DNA of 64,000 bases from Kalmanozyma brasiliensis GHG001 (Eukaryota; Basidiomycota; Ustilaginomycetes; Ustilaginales): contig NW_015961948.1 in the NCBI RefSeq assembly GCF_000497045.1, positions 434,001 to 498,000 on the forward strand, written 5' to 3'. The notes under the pieces were generated by a model. That model saw only the letters and a list, made by a program, of their open reading frames with translations, was not told the origin of the DNA and did no database searches. A program made the translations under genes and the position numbers. This document shows positions 1 to 8,324 of the stretch, piece after piece. Numbering within the stretch: position 1 is the stretch's first letter; each line of letters opens with the position of its first letter.

Positions 1-377
1 GTCAAGCTGTCATGCAAACGGGCCCGCACGAACTATACCCAGCCGCCCATCAGCAATCTTCACAGTACGCAGGTCAGCACGATGGTCAATACCCATTGCA
101 ACATCCGTCTGCAGACCCTCGGTACTTGTCTGCGCAGCATCAGCAGCAGCTGCAGCAGCAGCAGCAGATGCATCCGGGCGAGCATGGAGGCGGAACATCT
201 GGGATGCCTGGCCACTACGCACCAGCAAACCAGTTGCATCCCAGCGAGAACCAGCCTCAGTCTAATGTTGCTTGGGACGTTTGGAATTGGACCCCTGGCC
301 AGCAGCAGCAGCAGCAGCATCGTCATCCTCAGCAGCAACCTCAATACCCACAACAACAGCAGCACTATTCGGGCTGA
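1..377 (+). CDS. 3' end of a Gln-rich protein (partial)
   Basis: The frame is already open at base 1 and runs to the TGA at 375-377, so this is the C-terminal part of a gene that starts outside the window. The visible ~124 residues are rich in Gln, His and Pro, with several poly-Gln runs (one coded mostly by CAG repeats near 150-168 and another at 300-318). A short aromatic patch (AWDVWNWTP) precedes the last Gln tract. Such tails occur in fungal transcription and RNA-binding proteins, but nothing here identifies a family. An ATG at 12 lies in frame but is probably internal. The next gene converges from the other strand. Confidence 0.55.
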   Translation, partial: QAVMQTGPHELYPAAHQQSSQYAGQHDGQYPLQHPSADPRYLSAQHQQQLQQQQQMHPGEHGGGTSGMPGHYAPANQLHPSENQPQSNVAWDVWNWTPGQQQQQQHRHPQQQPQYPQQQQHYSG

Positions 378-554
378 GATCTCATTTACATTCGCATCAC
401 CTGCAAGAACAATTTGTAACAACATCGCTCAATGGCATCCGTCGGTTCTCTCATATCTTGCACGAGCACACCACATCCTGTCTATCACATTGTCACTGAG
501 CTTGGCTTGATGATTGAGTGATTGAAATTTCCTCGCCTCCGACGCAAGCGTCCT

Positions 555-1892
555 TCACTCGTCCCCACTCTCGCTCTCGCCCGCGGCCCCCTCGTCCAGC
601 CTGAAGAAAGCCTTGATCACCGCCGCTAGCGCCGCGCCCACACCCCACCTCCCCACGCCCTCCCCCAGCTCCTCCTCGTCATCCTGGTCCGGCAGCCCAA
701 TCAACCCGTTCGAGTCGATAGCAACTCTCAACAGATGCAGCGTCTCCTCCTCGAATCCGCGCAAGAACGTCTCGCTTCCACCCACCATATCCCTCGGCAC
801 ATCGGGCACCGCGCTCACCACCGGATATGCGTGGCCGAACCGATTCCACCTAATGGCAAATTTGGCCGTCAACAGGGCGCCGCGTGCGTTGGTGAGTGTG
901 AACCTCTCCGCTGCGATAGGATCGAGCAGGGAGCGACCAAGAATTTCATCCATCCCCTTTCTGTTTCTACCCGTGCCGGAGGAGGCGCCAGGGTGGTAGG
1001 GTGTGAAGTCGACGCGGTACTCGGTTTCCCACGATCGAACGTGATCGCGTGCCAACGCGGTGTACGTCTGCATCAACCACACGAAGAGGTTTCTTCGCAG
1101 CGCGGCTAGGGGCACCATGGTACGCAGCATGAGGAGCAGACAGGGGAGGTCGTTCCGCTTGAGCGCTTTTGTGTACTGTTTGTGCGGGTTGTCCAATGCG
1201 CTCACCAACCAAGGGGGGAGCTTGGCGGTGAGTTTCTGAACTTGTGGGGACGGACCAGAGTCGACGACGTCAAAGGACAGGTCGAGCGGGTACAGCCGCG
1301 CCACGTTTCCGTTCAACCGAATCCGCCTGGTATCTCTGCTCGGCGAAGTGGTGGTGAGAGTGTCGATCTCCAACAGTGTGAATGTGGACAGGTGCGAGAG
1401 GAGTGAGGCGAGACGTTGCTGTCGAATCTGCACCCACGCTTCCTTTGCCTCACTCGAACCCAATCGTCGATCCATCTCACTCGCACTACCAACTCCCTCG
1501 ACACCTACGGTCTTGCTCGGCACCATCTCACCTAGCACCTCGCCCACCTCCCCGCCGACAAAGCGACCCAAAGCGGAGGTGGAAGCGGTGAGCAGCGAGG
1601 TGAGCGCATCGTCGTCCATGGAGCGGAGTTTTTCGAGCAGGGTGGCTTTGATGGACGAAGCGGTGAGCGTGGGGTCTAGGAAGGAAAGGGTGAGGGAGGT
1701 GGAAGGGCGGTGTCGCCGCGAGCGCTCGGCGGAGATCTGCCGGCGCAAATCGTGGATGGCGAGATCGAGCTCTTCGGTCCGGTCGAGGAGGGTGGTGCGG
1801 TCGCCCGCGGTGGAGGTCGTGGAGCGCGCCGAACCGGGGGTTTCCGGCGCAGCGCGGCGGCGGGAGGGCGTGCTGGTTGGTGTGGAAGACAT
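555..1892 (-). CDS. Putative kinetochore protein, CENP-P/Ctf19-like (double RWD)
   Basis: A protein of 445 aa, taking the ATG at 1892 (MSSTPTSTPS). The in-frame codon further up at 1928 is GTG, not ATG. The N-terminus is Ser/Thr/Pro-rich, followed by a short coiled-coil-like stretch (LDLAIHDLRRQISAERSRR). The C-terminal two thirds reads like the CENP-P layout. A 'RLNGN' element leads into alternating strands (LDLSFDVVD). A Leu/Arg-rich helix follows, then a 'KFAIRWNRFGHAYPVVSAVPDVP' type strand pair and a final leucine-rich helix. CENP-P/Ctf19 is an inner-kinetochore (CCAN/COMA) subunit that pairs with CENP-O/Mcm21. The match is by order and pattern, not by a diagnostic motif; CENP-O is the alternative. 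No intron is seen. Confidence 0.45.
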   Translation of the reverse strand: MSSTPTSTPSRRRAAPETPGSARSTTSTAGDRTTLLDRTEELDLAIHDLRRQISAERSRRHRPSTSLTLSFLDPTLTASSIKATLLEKLRSMDDDALTSLLTASTSALGRFVGGEVGEVLGEMVPSKTVGVEGVGSASEMDRRLGSSEAKEAWVQIRQQRLASLLSHLSTFTLLEIDTLTTTSPSRDTRRIRLNGNVARLYPLDLSFDVVDSGPSPQVQKLTAKLPPWLVSALDNPHKQYTKALKRNDLPCLLLMLRTMVPLAALRRNLFVWLMQTYTALARDHVRSWETEYRVDFTPYHPGASSGTGRNRKGMDEILGRSLLDPIAAERFTLTNARGALLTAKFAIRWNRFGHAYPVVSAVPDVPRDMVGGSETFLRGFEEETLHLLRVAIDSNGLIGLPDQDDEEELGEGVGRWGVGAALAAVIKAFFRLDEGAAGESESGDE

Positions 1893-2415
1893 GCTGATAG
1901 AACTGGGACGGACAGTCGTGTGGAGCACGGAGGAGTGGTATGCGTAAAGCTGCGTCAGAAGCCGTGAAGGCTAGTCGTTTGTCGTGCGTGGTACGTCGAA
2001 GATGATGCCAACGAGATGTTCCTGAAAAACGATGGCGGATGAAAGCGAGCGAAATCCTCAGCGATGGGTAGCGACGACGAGCAGATAGAGCGACTGAGCT
2101 GCTGATAGCCAGGAAGCTGTATGGGTATAAGGAATGTAGAGTCGTGCGGATGCTGATGGTGATTGCGTGGACACTGTTTGGGAATGTTGCCAAGGTGTCA
2201 AGGTGGACAAAAATATGGTGTTGGATTCGGTGCTGCAGGGTCGTTCGCGCGTCGCGTCCCGAATTTTCCGAAATGCAATAGCGTTCGATCAAACATTCAT
2301 TAGACCTGCGAAAAATCCTCCACCCCTTCTACTAACGCTCTCCTTGACGGACACTTCAAAAGACACACACTGGCAAGGCTGGCGACGATGACATGCTAGT
2401 AGAAAGGCATCGACT
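1893..2415. other. Intergenic, upstream of the CENP-P-like gene
   Basis: This stretch of 523 bases lies between the end of RRP36 and the start of the CENP-P-like gene, both on the minus strand. It should hold the RRP36 3' UTR and the promoter of the downstream gene. No convincing coding frame, RNA gene or repeat was seen. Confidence 0.5.
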
Positions 2416-3810
2416 CTAGTATTTCGAGCGCTTGCCCGAGTCGCCGCTGCTCCCTCCTTCCATCCTCTTCCGCTTCGGGACAGCCGCACCATCCCTCGCA
2501 AATCCGATACCCGCGGGCATATCTCTCTTCTCCTTCTGCGCATTCTTCCTCCTCCTTCTCTCGAGCGCCTTCTTGAGCTGCTTCTTCTCCTGCCCACTCG
2601 CCCTTCTCCCTTCCCCATCCGCCCCGCCTGCCAATCGATCGTACTTGTCTTTGAGCAACATCTGCTTGACCTCGCTCTTCTTGGGATAGAACGGCTGCAG
2701 CCCCTTCTCGACCCTCTCCTTGTTCTGCGCCTTGATCTTGCCCTTGACGCTCGACTCCCGTGCCCTTCTCTCGCGCTCGCCTGCCAGTCCTTCCGCGCGA
2801 CGCAGTGCCGCTTCGACTTTCGCCCGTTCCTCGCGGATCGCCAGCGCCTGTTCCGACTTGGCTTTCGGCCCGGCTTGCGCGGATTCTTGCTTCTTGAGTT
2901 TGGCGAGCGTCTTCTTGAGCGTGCTCAGCTCGTCCTTGAACATGTCGGGTAGGAACGAGTAGGACTTTGCGAAAAGATCCCGGTTTACGCTGCCAGAGAG
3001 CGACTCGAAGCGAGGATCGCGCACTTGGGCGGAACCGGTCTCGATGACGTTGCGACGCCGAGAGACGGGGCGCTTGCTCGAGACCTCGGTGGGGGCGTTC
3101 TTGTTGGAGCGCTTGACGAGCTCTTTGCGTTCTTCGGATCGACGTTGCTCGCGCTGCTTGCGTGCTTCCGCCCAGGCGTTGTCGGACGCATCGGGGGTGC
3201 TCGAGGATGAGGAGCCATTGAGCTGGCGGAGACGCTCGCGCACTTCGCGTCGCTTTTTCTCCAGCGCTTCGTCTGCGTCGAGATTTTTGCTGGACGATTT
3301 GGCGTGGCCGTTGCGCTGCGGTTGCTTGCCTGCTTTCGCCTGGGTGAGACGCTTGCGGTCGTGCGCAAACTCGTCTTCTTCCAAGTCCGAGATGTCCGGC
3401 TCGGACAAGTCGTCGTCGCTGGCGGATCCGTCCATCTGCTGTCGAGCCTTGATCAATGCCGAGAAGGGAATCTCCTTCATCTGCTGTTGGAGATCGTCCT
3501 CGTCGTCGTCTTCCGCGGACGTTGCTTCGTCGCTGCTGTGGGCGTGAGCTGCATCGTCGTCGCTCCCTTCGCTGTCCTCTAACGACTCGTCATCGGAAGC
3601 CTCGTCGAGGTCGGAATCGTCCATGAACTGCGCATATTTGGGTCGCTCCTCCTCTTCCTCTTCGGAATCTTGCTGATCATCTTGCTCCAGATCCGATCCT
3701 AGCTCGCTGCCCGACTCGAGCTGCAGCGATCCAGCGTCCGAGTCTTCCGAGTCCTGCTCGAAGACTGCCGCTCTCTTGGGCTGCTGCCGTGACGCTGCTG
3801 CCTTGGCCAT
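2416..3810 (-). CDS. RRP36: rRNA biogenesis protein RRP36
   Basis: A protein of 464 aa and a nucleolar component of the 90S/SSU processome, needed for early cleavages of pre-rRNA on the way to 18S rRNA. The first ~170 residues are very acidic (Asp/Glu/Ser runs), a basic linker follows, and the conserved core starts near residue 245. There, RRNVIETG, RDPRFESLSG and the FLPDMFKDELSTLKKTL block are all RRP36 (DUF947) hallmarks. The C-terminus carries the family's KQMLLKDKYDRL segment and a Lys/Arg-rich tail. The start ATG at 3810 lacks an upstream in-frame competitor. It is divergent from UTP7, another SSU-processome gene, with only 422 bases between the start codons. No intron. Confidence 0.9.
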   Translation of the reverse strand: MAKAAASRQQPKRAAVFEQDSEDSDAGSLQLESGSELGSDLEQDDQQDSEEEEEERPKYAQFMDDSDLDEASDDESLEDSEGSDDDAAHAHSSDEATSAEDDDEDDLQQQMKEIPFSALIKARQQMDGSASDDDLSEPDISDLEEDEFAHDRKRLTQAKAGKQPQRNGHAKSSSKNLDADEALEKKRREVRERLRQLNGSSSSSTPDASDNAWAEARKQREQRRSEERKELVKRSNKNAPTEVSSKRPVSRRRNVIETGSAQVRDPRFESLSGSVNRDLFAKSYSFLPDMFKDELSTLKKTLAKLKKQESAQAGPKAKSEQALAIREERAKVEAALRRAEGLAGERERRARESSVKGKIKAQNKERVEKGLQPFYPKKSEVKQMLLKDKYDRLAGGADGEGRRASGQEKKQLKKALERRRRKNAQKEKRDMPAGIGFARDGAAVPKRKRMEGGSSGDSGKRSKY

Positions 3811-4232
3811 CTTGAGTCGCAGATATGATGATGTGAGGGAAGAAAGGTGAGAAGAAAGTGGAGTATATTCAGAAGGTTTGCCCTGCAGCTCAGTTTATAG
3901 TCCAAGACCAAATTTTGACTTGAAAGATTGAGCTCAGTTCAGGGTTCGGCAATTCAAAAGAAAAAATGTTGTTGCTTTCGCCCCACTTCGAGATTTTTTC
4001 TTCTTGTTCGACATCGTGTGGAGCATACTTCCTTCCCTCGACCATCACGACACACCTTGCTCGGCGAATCGACCCGTAACAGGACTCTCGGACGCTCGCA
4101 CGACGAAGGTGCAGCAGACATCACGGCAACGGCCTTGAAGCGGATCTGAGCCGACACAGCTGACAACCCTCGAACCAGCTCTTACGTGGCATAAACCGCG
4201 ACGGACAGCCAGTCGCTGCCAACCTCGCCAAC
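3811..4232. promoter_or_regulatory. Shared bidirectional promoter RRP36/UTP7
   Basis: The 422 bases separate the start codons of two SSU-processome genes. A TATA-like CTATAAAC (minus strand, 3894-3900) is ~85 bases above the RRP36 ATG. An A/T block at 3909-3917 (caaattttg) resembles the core of the yeast RRPE ribosome-biogenesis element, and pyrimidine/A-rich tracts follow. The function is inferred from position. Confidence 0.5.
3894..3900 (-). promoter_or_regulatory. TATA-like box of RRP36
   Basis: Read on the minus strand this is CTATAAA, 84-90 bases upstream of the RRP36 ATG at 3810, a plausible distance for a fungal TATA element. Confidence 0.35.
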
Positions 4233-6161
4233 ATGGAGGCAGGACCTTCCAAGCCGTCTCGCCCGGCCAACGGCTCCAAGAAGTCAAGATCTAATGGCGA
4301 AAAGAAGCCTTTCCACAGCCAAGAGGCGCTCGACAAGCAAGCGCACTCAATCTCATCCGCCACCTCCCTCCCACGCTCGATTGAGAGCTCCACGCCTGCC
4401 TCCGTCCGCGACGCCAAGCTTCCGAAAGCCGTCACGAGCGTTAAGGATAAGAAGCTCAAGAGCAAGCTCGTCCATCAGCATCTCTCACAGAAGCGTGCGG
4501 CCGAATCAGCTCGTCTTGCCAATGAGTATCTCAACACATCGGCCCCGGGTGAGGGCGCAGGGATGATCGAGACGGAAGGCGAGCTCGAGCGAACATTCAA
4601 GGTGACACAAGCGCAGATCAAGGACAACGTTGGCATCGACACAGCTACGAAAGGTTTCGAGCTCAAGCTGGATGGCGGGAAACAGGGCGTTGGGCTAGGT
4701 CCATATCGATGCGACTACACGCGGAATGGCAGGCACCTCGTCATCGGTGGGCGGAAGGGCCATCTGGCAGCATTCGACTGGCAAACGGGCAAGCTCAGCT
4801 GCGAGATCCAAGTCCGCGAGACGGTGCGTGATGTCAAGTGGTTGCACAACAACAGCTTCTTCGCCGCAGCCCAGAAGAAGTACGTCTACATCTACGACGA
4901 CGCGGGTATCGAGATCCACAAGCTCAAGAACCACACGGATGTCAATCGGCTCGAGTTTCTGCCGTATCACTTCCTCCTCGCTTCCGTCGGCGCCACAGGC
5001 TACCTCAAGTACCAGGACACCTCGACGGGAACGCTGATCAGCCAGCACCGCACCGGGCTAGGAAACTGCAACACGATGGCGCAGAACCCGCTTACCGCCG
5101 TGTTGCATCTCGGTCATTCCAACGGAACGGTGACGCTGTGGACTCCCAACCTCTCCACACCCGCTGTGAAGCTGCTCGCGCACCGTGGACCAGTGACAGG
5201 CATCTCGATCGACACTCGCGCCGGCGGTCGCGACATGGCCACCTGCGGCATGGACGGTACGATCAAGATCTGGGACACACGCATGCTCGGTAAAGGCCCC
5301 CGGCGCGAATGGCAAGCGCGTCGACCCGCCTCTGACATTGCCTTCTCGCAACGCGGTCTTCTCGGTGTTGCATGGGGACCGCATGTTTCGGTCTACGACA
5401 CCCACGCACCCCTGGGCAACGCCCCACCTGGACCGTACATCACCCAGGGTTTCCCGCGCGCCGAACCGCTGCAGGTGAAATTCTGCCCCTTCGAAGACGT
5501 CCTTGGTGTTGGGCACGCTGGTGGATTTACGAGTCTGTTGGTGCCCGGAGCGGGAGAACCCAACTTTGACTCGTCCGAGCTGGATCCTTTCGAGACGCGC
5601 AATGCTCGACGCGAACGAGAGGTTCATCAGCTGCTCGACAAGATCTCACCGGATCTCATCTCGATCGATTCGACCATCCTCGGTTCGGTGCATGTCGCGG
5701 AGACGAATGTGTCGGCTGCCGAACAGGATCGCATCCTCTCGGAGATTTCAAAGAGAAACCCGGAGGCAGTGGCGAGGAGTGCGGATGGTCGGGCGTACTC
5801 GCAGCTCAGCCGAATCGAGCGGATGCAGTTGGACAATCCGGATGCATCCCCACTCGAGCCTGTCGGAGACGGAGAGGTGGAAGATGAGCCTATGACCGGT
5901 TCGCTAGCCGCCAAAATCGCCGCTCACGATACGGCACCGAAGAAGGAAAAGAACAGGATGAGAGGCAAGAACAAGGCCCTCAGCAGATACCTCAGGAAGA
6001 AGAGGGAGAACGTGATCGATCCGAACCGCATCGCGGTGAAAGCGAGGATGGAGAAGATGAGGAAAGAGGAGCAGGCGGAGAGGAAGAGGAAGGCTGCGGC
6101 GGGTATTGCTCAGGATGACGAGAGCTTTTCTGCGTTGGACATGTTCAAGAAGCGCTCGTGA
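4233..6161 (+). CDS. UTP7: U3 snoRNP-associated WD-repeat protein UTP7
   Basis: A protein of 642 aa and a nucleolar SSU-processome component (BING4 family) required for 18S rRNA maturation. The N-terminus (to ~110) is basic. The block NEYLNTSAPGEGAGMIETEG at ~95-115 and the DVGL-like segment after it are typical of Utp7. WD repeats follow from ~150 (CDYTRNGRHLVIGGRKGHLAAFDWQTG) through a clear GMDGTIKIWDTR repeat near 345. The BING4 C-terminal domain contains the PLQVKFCPFEDVLGVGHAGG stretch (~415-435). The tail is Lys/Arg-rich, with RGKNKALSRYLRKKRENVID conserved in the family. No intron. It shares its upstream region with RRP36. Confidence 0.93.
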   Translation: MEAGPSKPSRPANGSKKSRSNGEKKPFHSQEALDKQAHSISSATSLPRSIESSTPASVRDAKLPKAVTSVKDKKLKSKLVHQHLSQKRAAESARLANEYLNTSAPGEGAGMIETEGELERTFKVTQAQIKDNVGIDTATKGFELKLDGGKQGVGLGPYRCDYTRNGRHLVIGGRKGHLAAFDWQTGKLSCEIQVRETVRDVKWLHNNSFFAAAQKKYVYIYDDAGIEIHKLKNHTDVNRLEFLPYHFLLASVGATGYLKYQDTSTGTLISQHRTGLGNCNTMAQNPLTAVLHLGHSNGTVTLWTPNLSTPAVKLLAHRGPVTGISIDTRAGGRDMATCGMDGTIKIWDTRMLGKGPRREWQARRPASDIAFSQRGLLGVAWGPHVSVYDTHAPLGNAPPGPYITQGFPRAEPLQVKFCPFEDVLGVGHAGGFTSLLVPGAGEPNFDSSELDPFETRNARREREVHQLLDKISPDLISIDSTILGSVHVAETNVSAAEQDRILSEISKRNPEAVARSADGRAYSQLSRIERMQLDNPDASPLEPVGDGEVEDEPMTGSLAAKIAAHDTAPKKEKNRMRGKNKALSRYLRKKRENVIDPNRIAVKARMEKMRKEEQAERKRKAAAGIAQDDESFSALDMFKKRS

Positions 6162-6237
6162 GAGGATGTCAATGCAAACATCAGTAGCCAGACAGGGTAT
6201 GAAGCTGCGGCAAGCGTCCGCGTGAGGAGTGAAGCGT

Positions 6238-6359
6238 CCCAGCAGGGGACCAGCGTATGATATACCGACTTCAACCCGTTCTGCATGCGATACACTCCGG
6301 ATCCAGAAAGCGATTTTGTCGGTCAGCATGGATACGGCTATTTCTCGCTCGATAACCTT
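6238..6359 (+). pseudogene. Relic of a Gfo/Idh/MocA oxidoreductase gene
   Basis: The plus strand at 6264-6359 reads TDFNPFCMRYTPDPESDF then VGQHGYGYFSLDNL. This matches 24 of 32 residues of the intact neighbour on the minus strand (TDFNPFYMRYTPDAEGYF, then AGQHGYGYLSLENF). The similarity continues weakly upstream (SQQ..), but an in-frame TGA at 6258-6260 interrupts it. Past 6360 the frame is lost. It is a fragment of a related gene, in the opposite orientation to the intact copy, filling the gap between UTP7 and that copy. Confidence 0.75.
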
Positions 6360-6473
6360 GGCAATGGCTCGATCGAGCGGCACAAAGCGCGAAGGCGGGT
6401 CACAAGCAGGCATACTGGTCGCCATCGCTACCCGTCTTGAAATCACCACATGGAATGTCATTGCAGCACCACT

Positions 6474-7763
6474 TTACTCGAGCGAGTACTCCTGGCCGTC
6501 AAACTTGATCTCGACGCTCTTCTTGGTATCCAAGCTCCTCCTGCCGGCCTCGAGAATGGCCGTTGTCAGCACGGTATCCTTGATGGTCGGCAGAATCCTG
6601 TCGAAATCCTCGACCTTCCTTTCGCCGCGGTTGATGCGCGAGCACGCATTGACAAAGTTCTCCAGGCTCAAATAGCCGTAGCCATGCTGTCCTGCGAAGT
6701 ACCCCTCTGCGTCGGGCGTATAGCGCATGTAGAACGGGTTGAAGTCGGTCGAAGAACCACCTGTGGATTGTTGGGATGGATCGTCCTTGCCAAATTGGTA
6801 GCCACGGCGGGCTTGGTTGATGCGCGTCTCGCCCTGGGACGCAACGTAGTGGAAGTACTGTTCCGAGTGAACGCCTGCGCCTTGCGGGGCGGTCCAGGAG
6901 GCGGTGAAGATGGCCGTGGCCTTCTTACCCTCCTGGACGTTTCCGGCGTCGTCGAGGATGGCAAAGTCGGTGAGGAGCGTGATGGTGTCCTCGGTCTCGG
7001 GCACGCAGCCTTTGCTCGCAGCAATGCCTTGCGAAGCGCTTGCTGTGACACGAAGAGGAATCGCCCGTCCTTGGACCATCCACAGGCATACGTCGATGTG
7101 ATGCGAGTTGAGGTAGTACGAGATGTCGCTATCGCGCCCCGCCCAGGCTTTGAACGTCTCGAGCTGGTTCTTGGGCTGCGACATGTACGAGTAGAAGTAG
7201 TTCATATCGCCCAGTTCCGCCCTTGCGCGCTCTCTCGCATCCGCATACGCCGGATCGAACCGCTTATGGTGTTCGACCATGCACAGCACGCCCTCCTCCC
7301 GTGCCGCCTTGACGAGTTCCTGGTGGTCCTTCAACGTTTGCGTCGCCGGCTTGGTCACCAGCACATGCACCTTTCGTCGGATCGCATACAGCGCAATGTC
7401 AAAGTGCGTCGAGTCCGGCGTAAAGATCGTAATGGCATCCCCTGCCTTCAGCGAATCGATGGCGGTCTTGTACGCATCCCCATCGCGAACGCCCGCAGCA
7501 GGATACGAGGTGAACTCGGTCGACATATCGCGGTACTTGCTCTCGATGTTTTTCGCAAAGTGATTTCGAATGCCGGGGAACTTATCACCGTTGGTTCCCA
7601 CCATCTTGATCTCGGGGGCGATGAGACCGCGACGACGCAGATCGAACATGACTAGACCCACCACGCCGAGCTTCTTGTCGGAAGGAGACTCCGAGTTGCC
7701 CACGAAGCCGGTGGTGTATTCGCCCGTGCCGACGGCGAGGACGGTAGGAAGTCCGTTCGACAT
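6474..7763 (-). CDS. Gfo/Idh/MocA-family NAD(P)-dependent oxidoreductase
   Basis: A protein of 429 aa from the ATG at 7763 (MSNGLPTVLAVGTGEYTTG). A frame extension to 7826 adds 21 residues but breaks the usual short start. The N-terminal Rossmann half begins with LAVGTGEYTTG. It includes AITIFTPDSTHFDIALYAIRR, then the VHVLVTKPATQTLKDHQEL element that corresponds to the EKP-type dinucleotide/substrate motif of the family. The following HHKRFDP and YLNSHHIDV segments supply the likely catalytic Lys/His region. The C-terminal half is the usual alpha/beta domain. The substrate is probably a sugar, sugar acid or cyclitol; the sequence alone does not say which. A TATA-like box lies ~80 bases upstream. 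A decayed partial copy lies just past its 3' end. Confidence 0.8.
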   Translation of the reverse strand: MSNGLPTVLAVGTGEYTTGFVGNSESPSDKKLGVVGLVMFDLRRRGLIAPEIKMVGTNGDKFPGIRNHFAKNIESKYRDMSTEFTSYPAAGVRDGDAYKTAIDSLKAGDAITIFTPDSTHFDIALYAIRRKVHVLVTKPATQTLKDHQELVKAAREEGVLCMVEHHKRFDPAYADARERARAELGDMNYFYSYMSQPKNQLETFKAWAGRDSDISYYLNSHHIDVCLWMVQGRAIPLRVTASASQGIAASKGCVPETEDTITLLTDFAILDDAGNVQEGKKATAIFTASWTAPQGAGVHSEQYFHYVASQGETRINQARRGYQFGKDDPSQQSTGGSSTDFNPFYMRYTPDAEGYFAGQHGYGYLSLENFVNACSRINRGERKVEDFDRILPTIKDTVLTTAILEAGRRSLDTKKSVEIKFDGQEYSLE

Positions 7764-8324
7764 GTTGCGTTTAGAGGTTGAAGCGAAGAGGATATTAGAG
7801 TGTGATGGTGAGGAGGAGTGTCGCACCGGTGACGATGGCTATATATGACCAGAGTGAGCTGTCACAGGGCCTGGCATGCGAGCGGCTGCCCCACAAGACC
7901 ACGCATTCAGGGTTTGGGGGCCAGGAAGATCCTCGGGAAAAGCACAAGATTGAGGAATTCGCCGTGCCTCGGTGGAAAACGCGGCGCCGACAAGCTGCAC
8001 GACCGGTCCGGAAGGGTCCGCGCCCTGCGTGGCTTTCGGATTTACGACCATCAGCCAACTCTGATCCGCCACTTTGCCGCCCACACCCATGTCCTTGTCC
8101 ACGCCTACACTCACGTGGACTAGCACCAGTTGGCTTCAAAGGATCTCGGAATTCACCGATACGGAAGCCAAGATGGTGATCATCACGTGCATGCAGACCG
8201 TTCCGTCTTTCGTGTGAAGGTATGTGTTCATTGCAGGCGTTCGAGTTCTAGGTATCTACGATTGCGCGAGTATCACTGTCCAAGCTTTGCCGACGACGGT
8301 ACATCTCCGGTTGACCCATCTGCT
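7764..8324. other. Intergenic, upstream of the oxidoreductase
   Basis: This is 561 bases between the SAC1 stop and the oxidoreductase start, both genes on the minus strand. Apart from the TATA-like site nothing stands out. Open frames here are extensions of an antisense frame across SAC1. Confidence 0.45.
7840..7846 (-). promoter_or_regulatory. TATA-like box of the oxidoreductase gene
   Basis: Minus-strand ATATATA (within catatatag), 77-83 bases upstream of the ATG at 7763. Confidence 0.4.

Noticed and set aside
6450..7655. A 401-codon plus-strand frame across the oxidoreductase gene
   Set aside because: Antisense shadow; no family motifs. The only real plus-strand signal there is the relic at 6238-6359.
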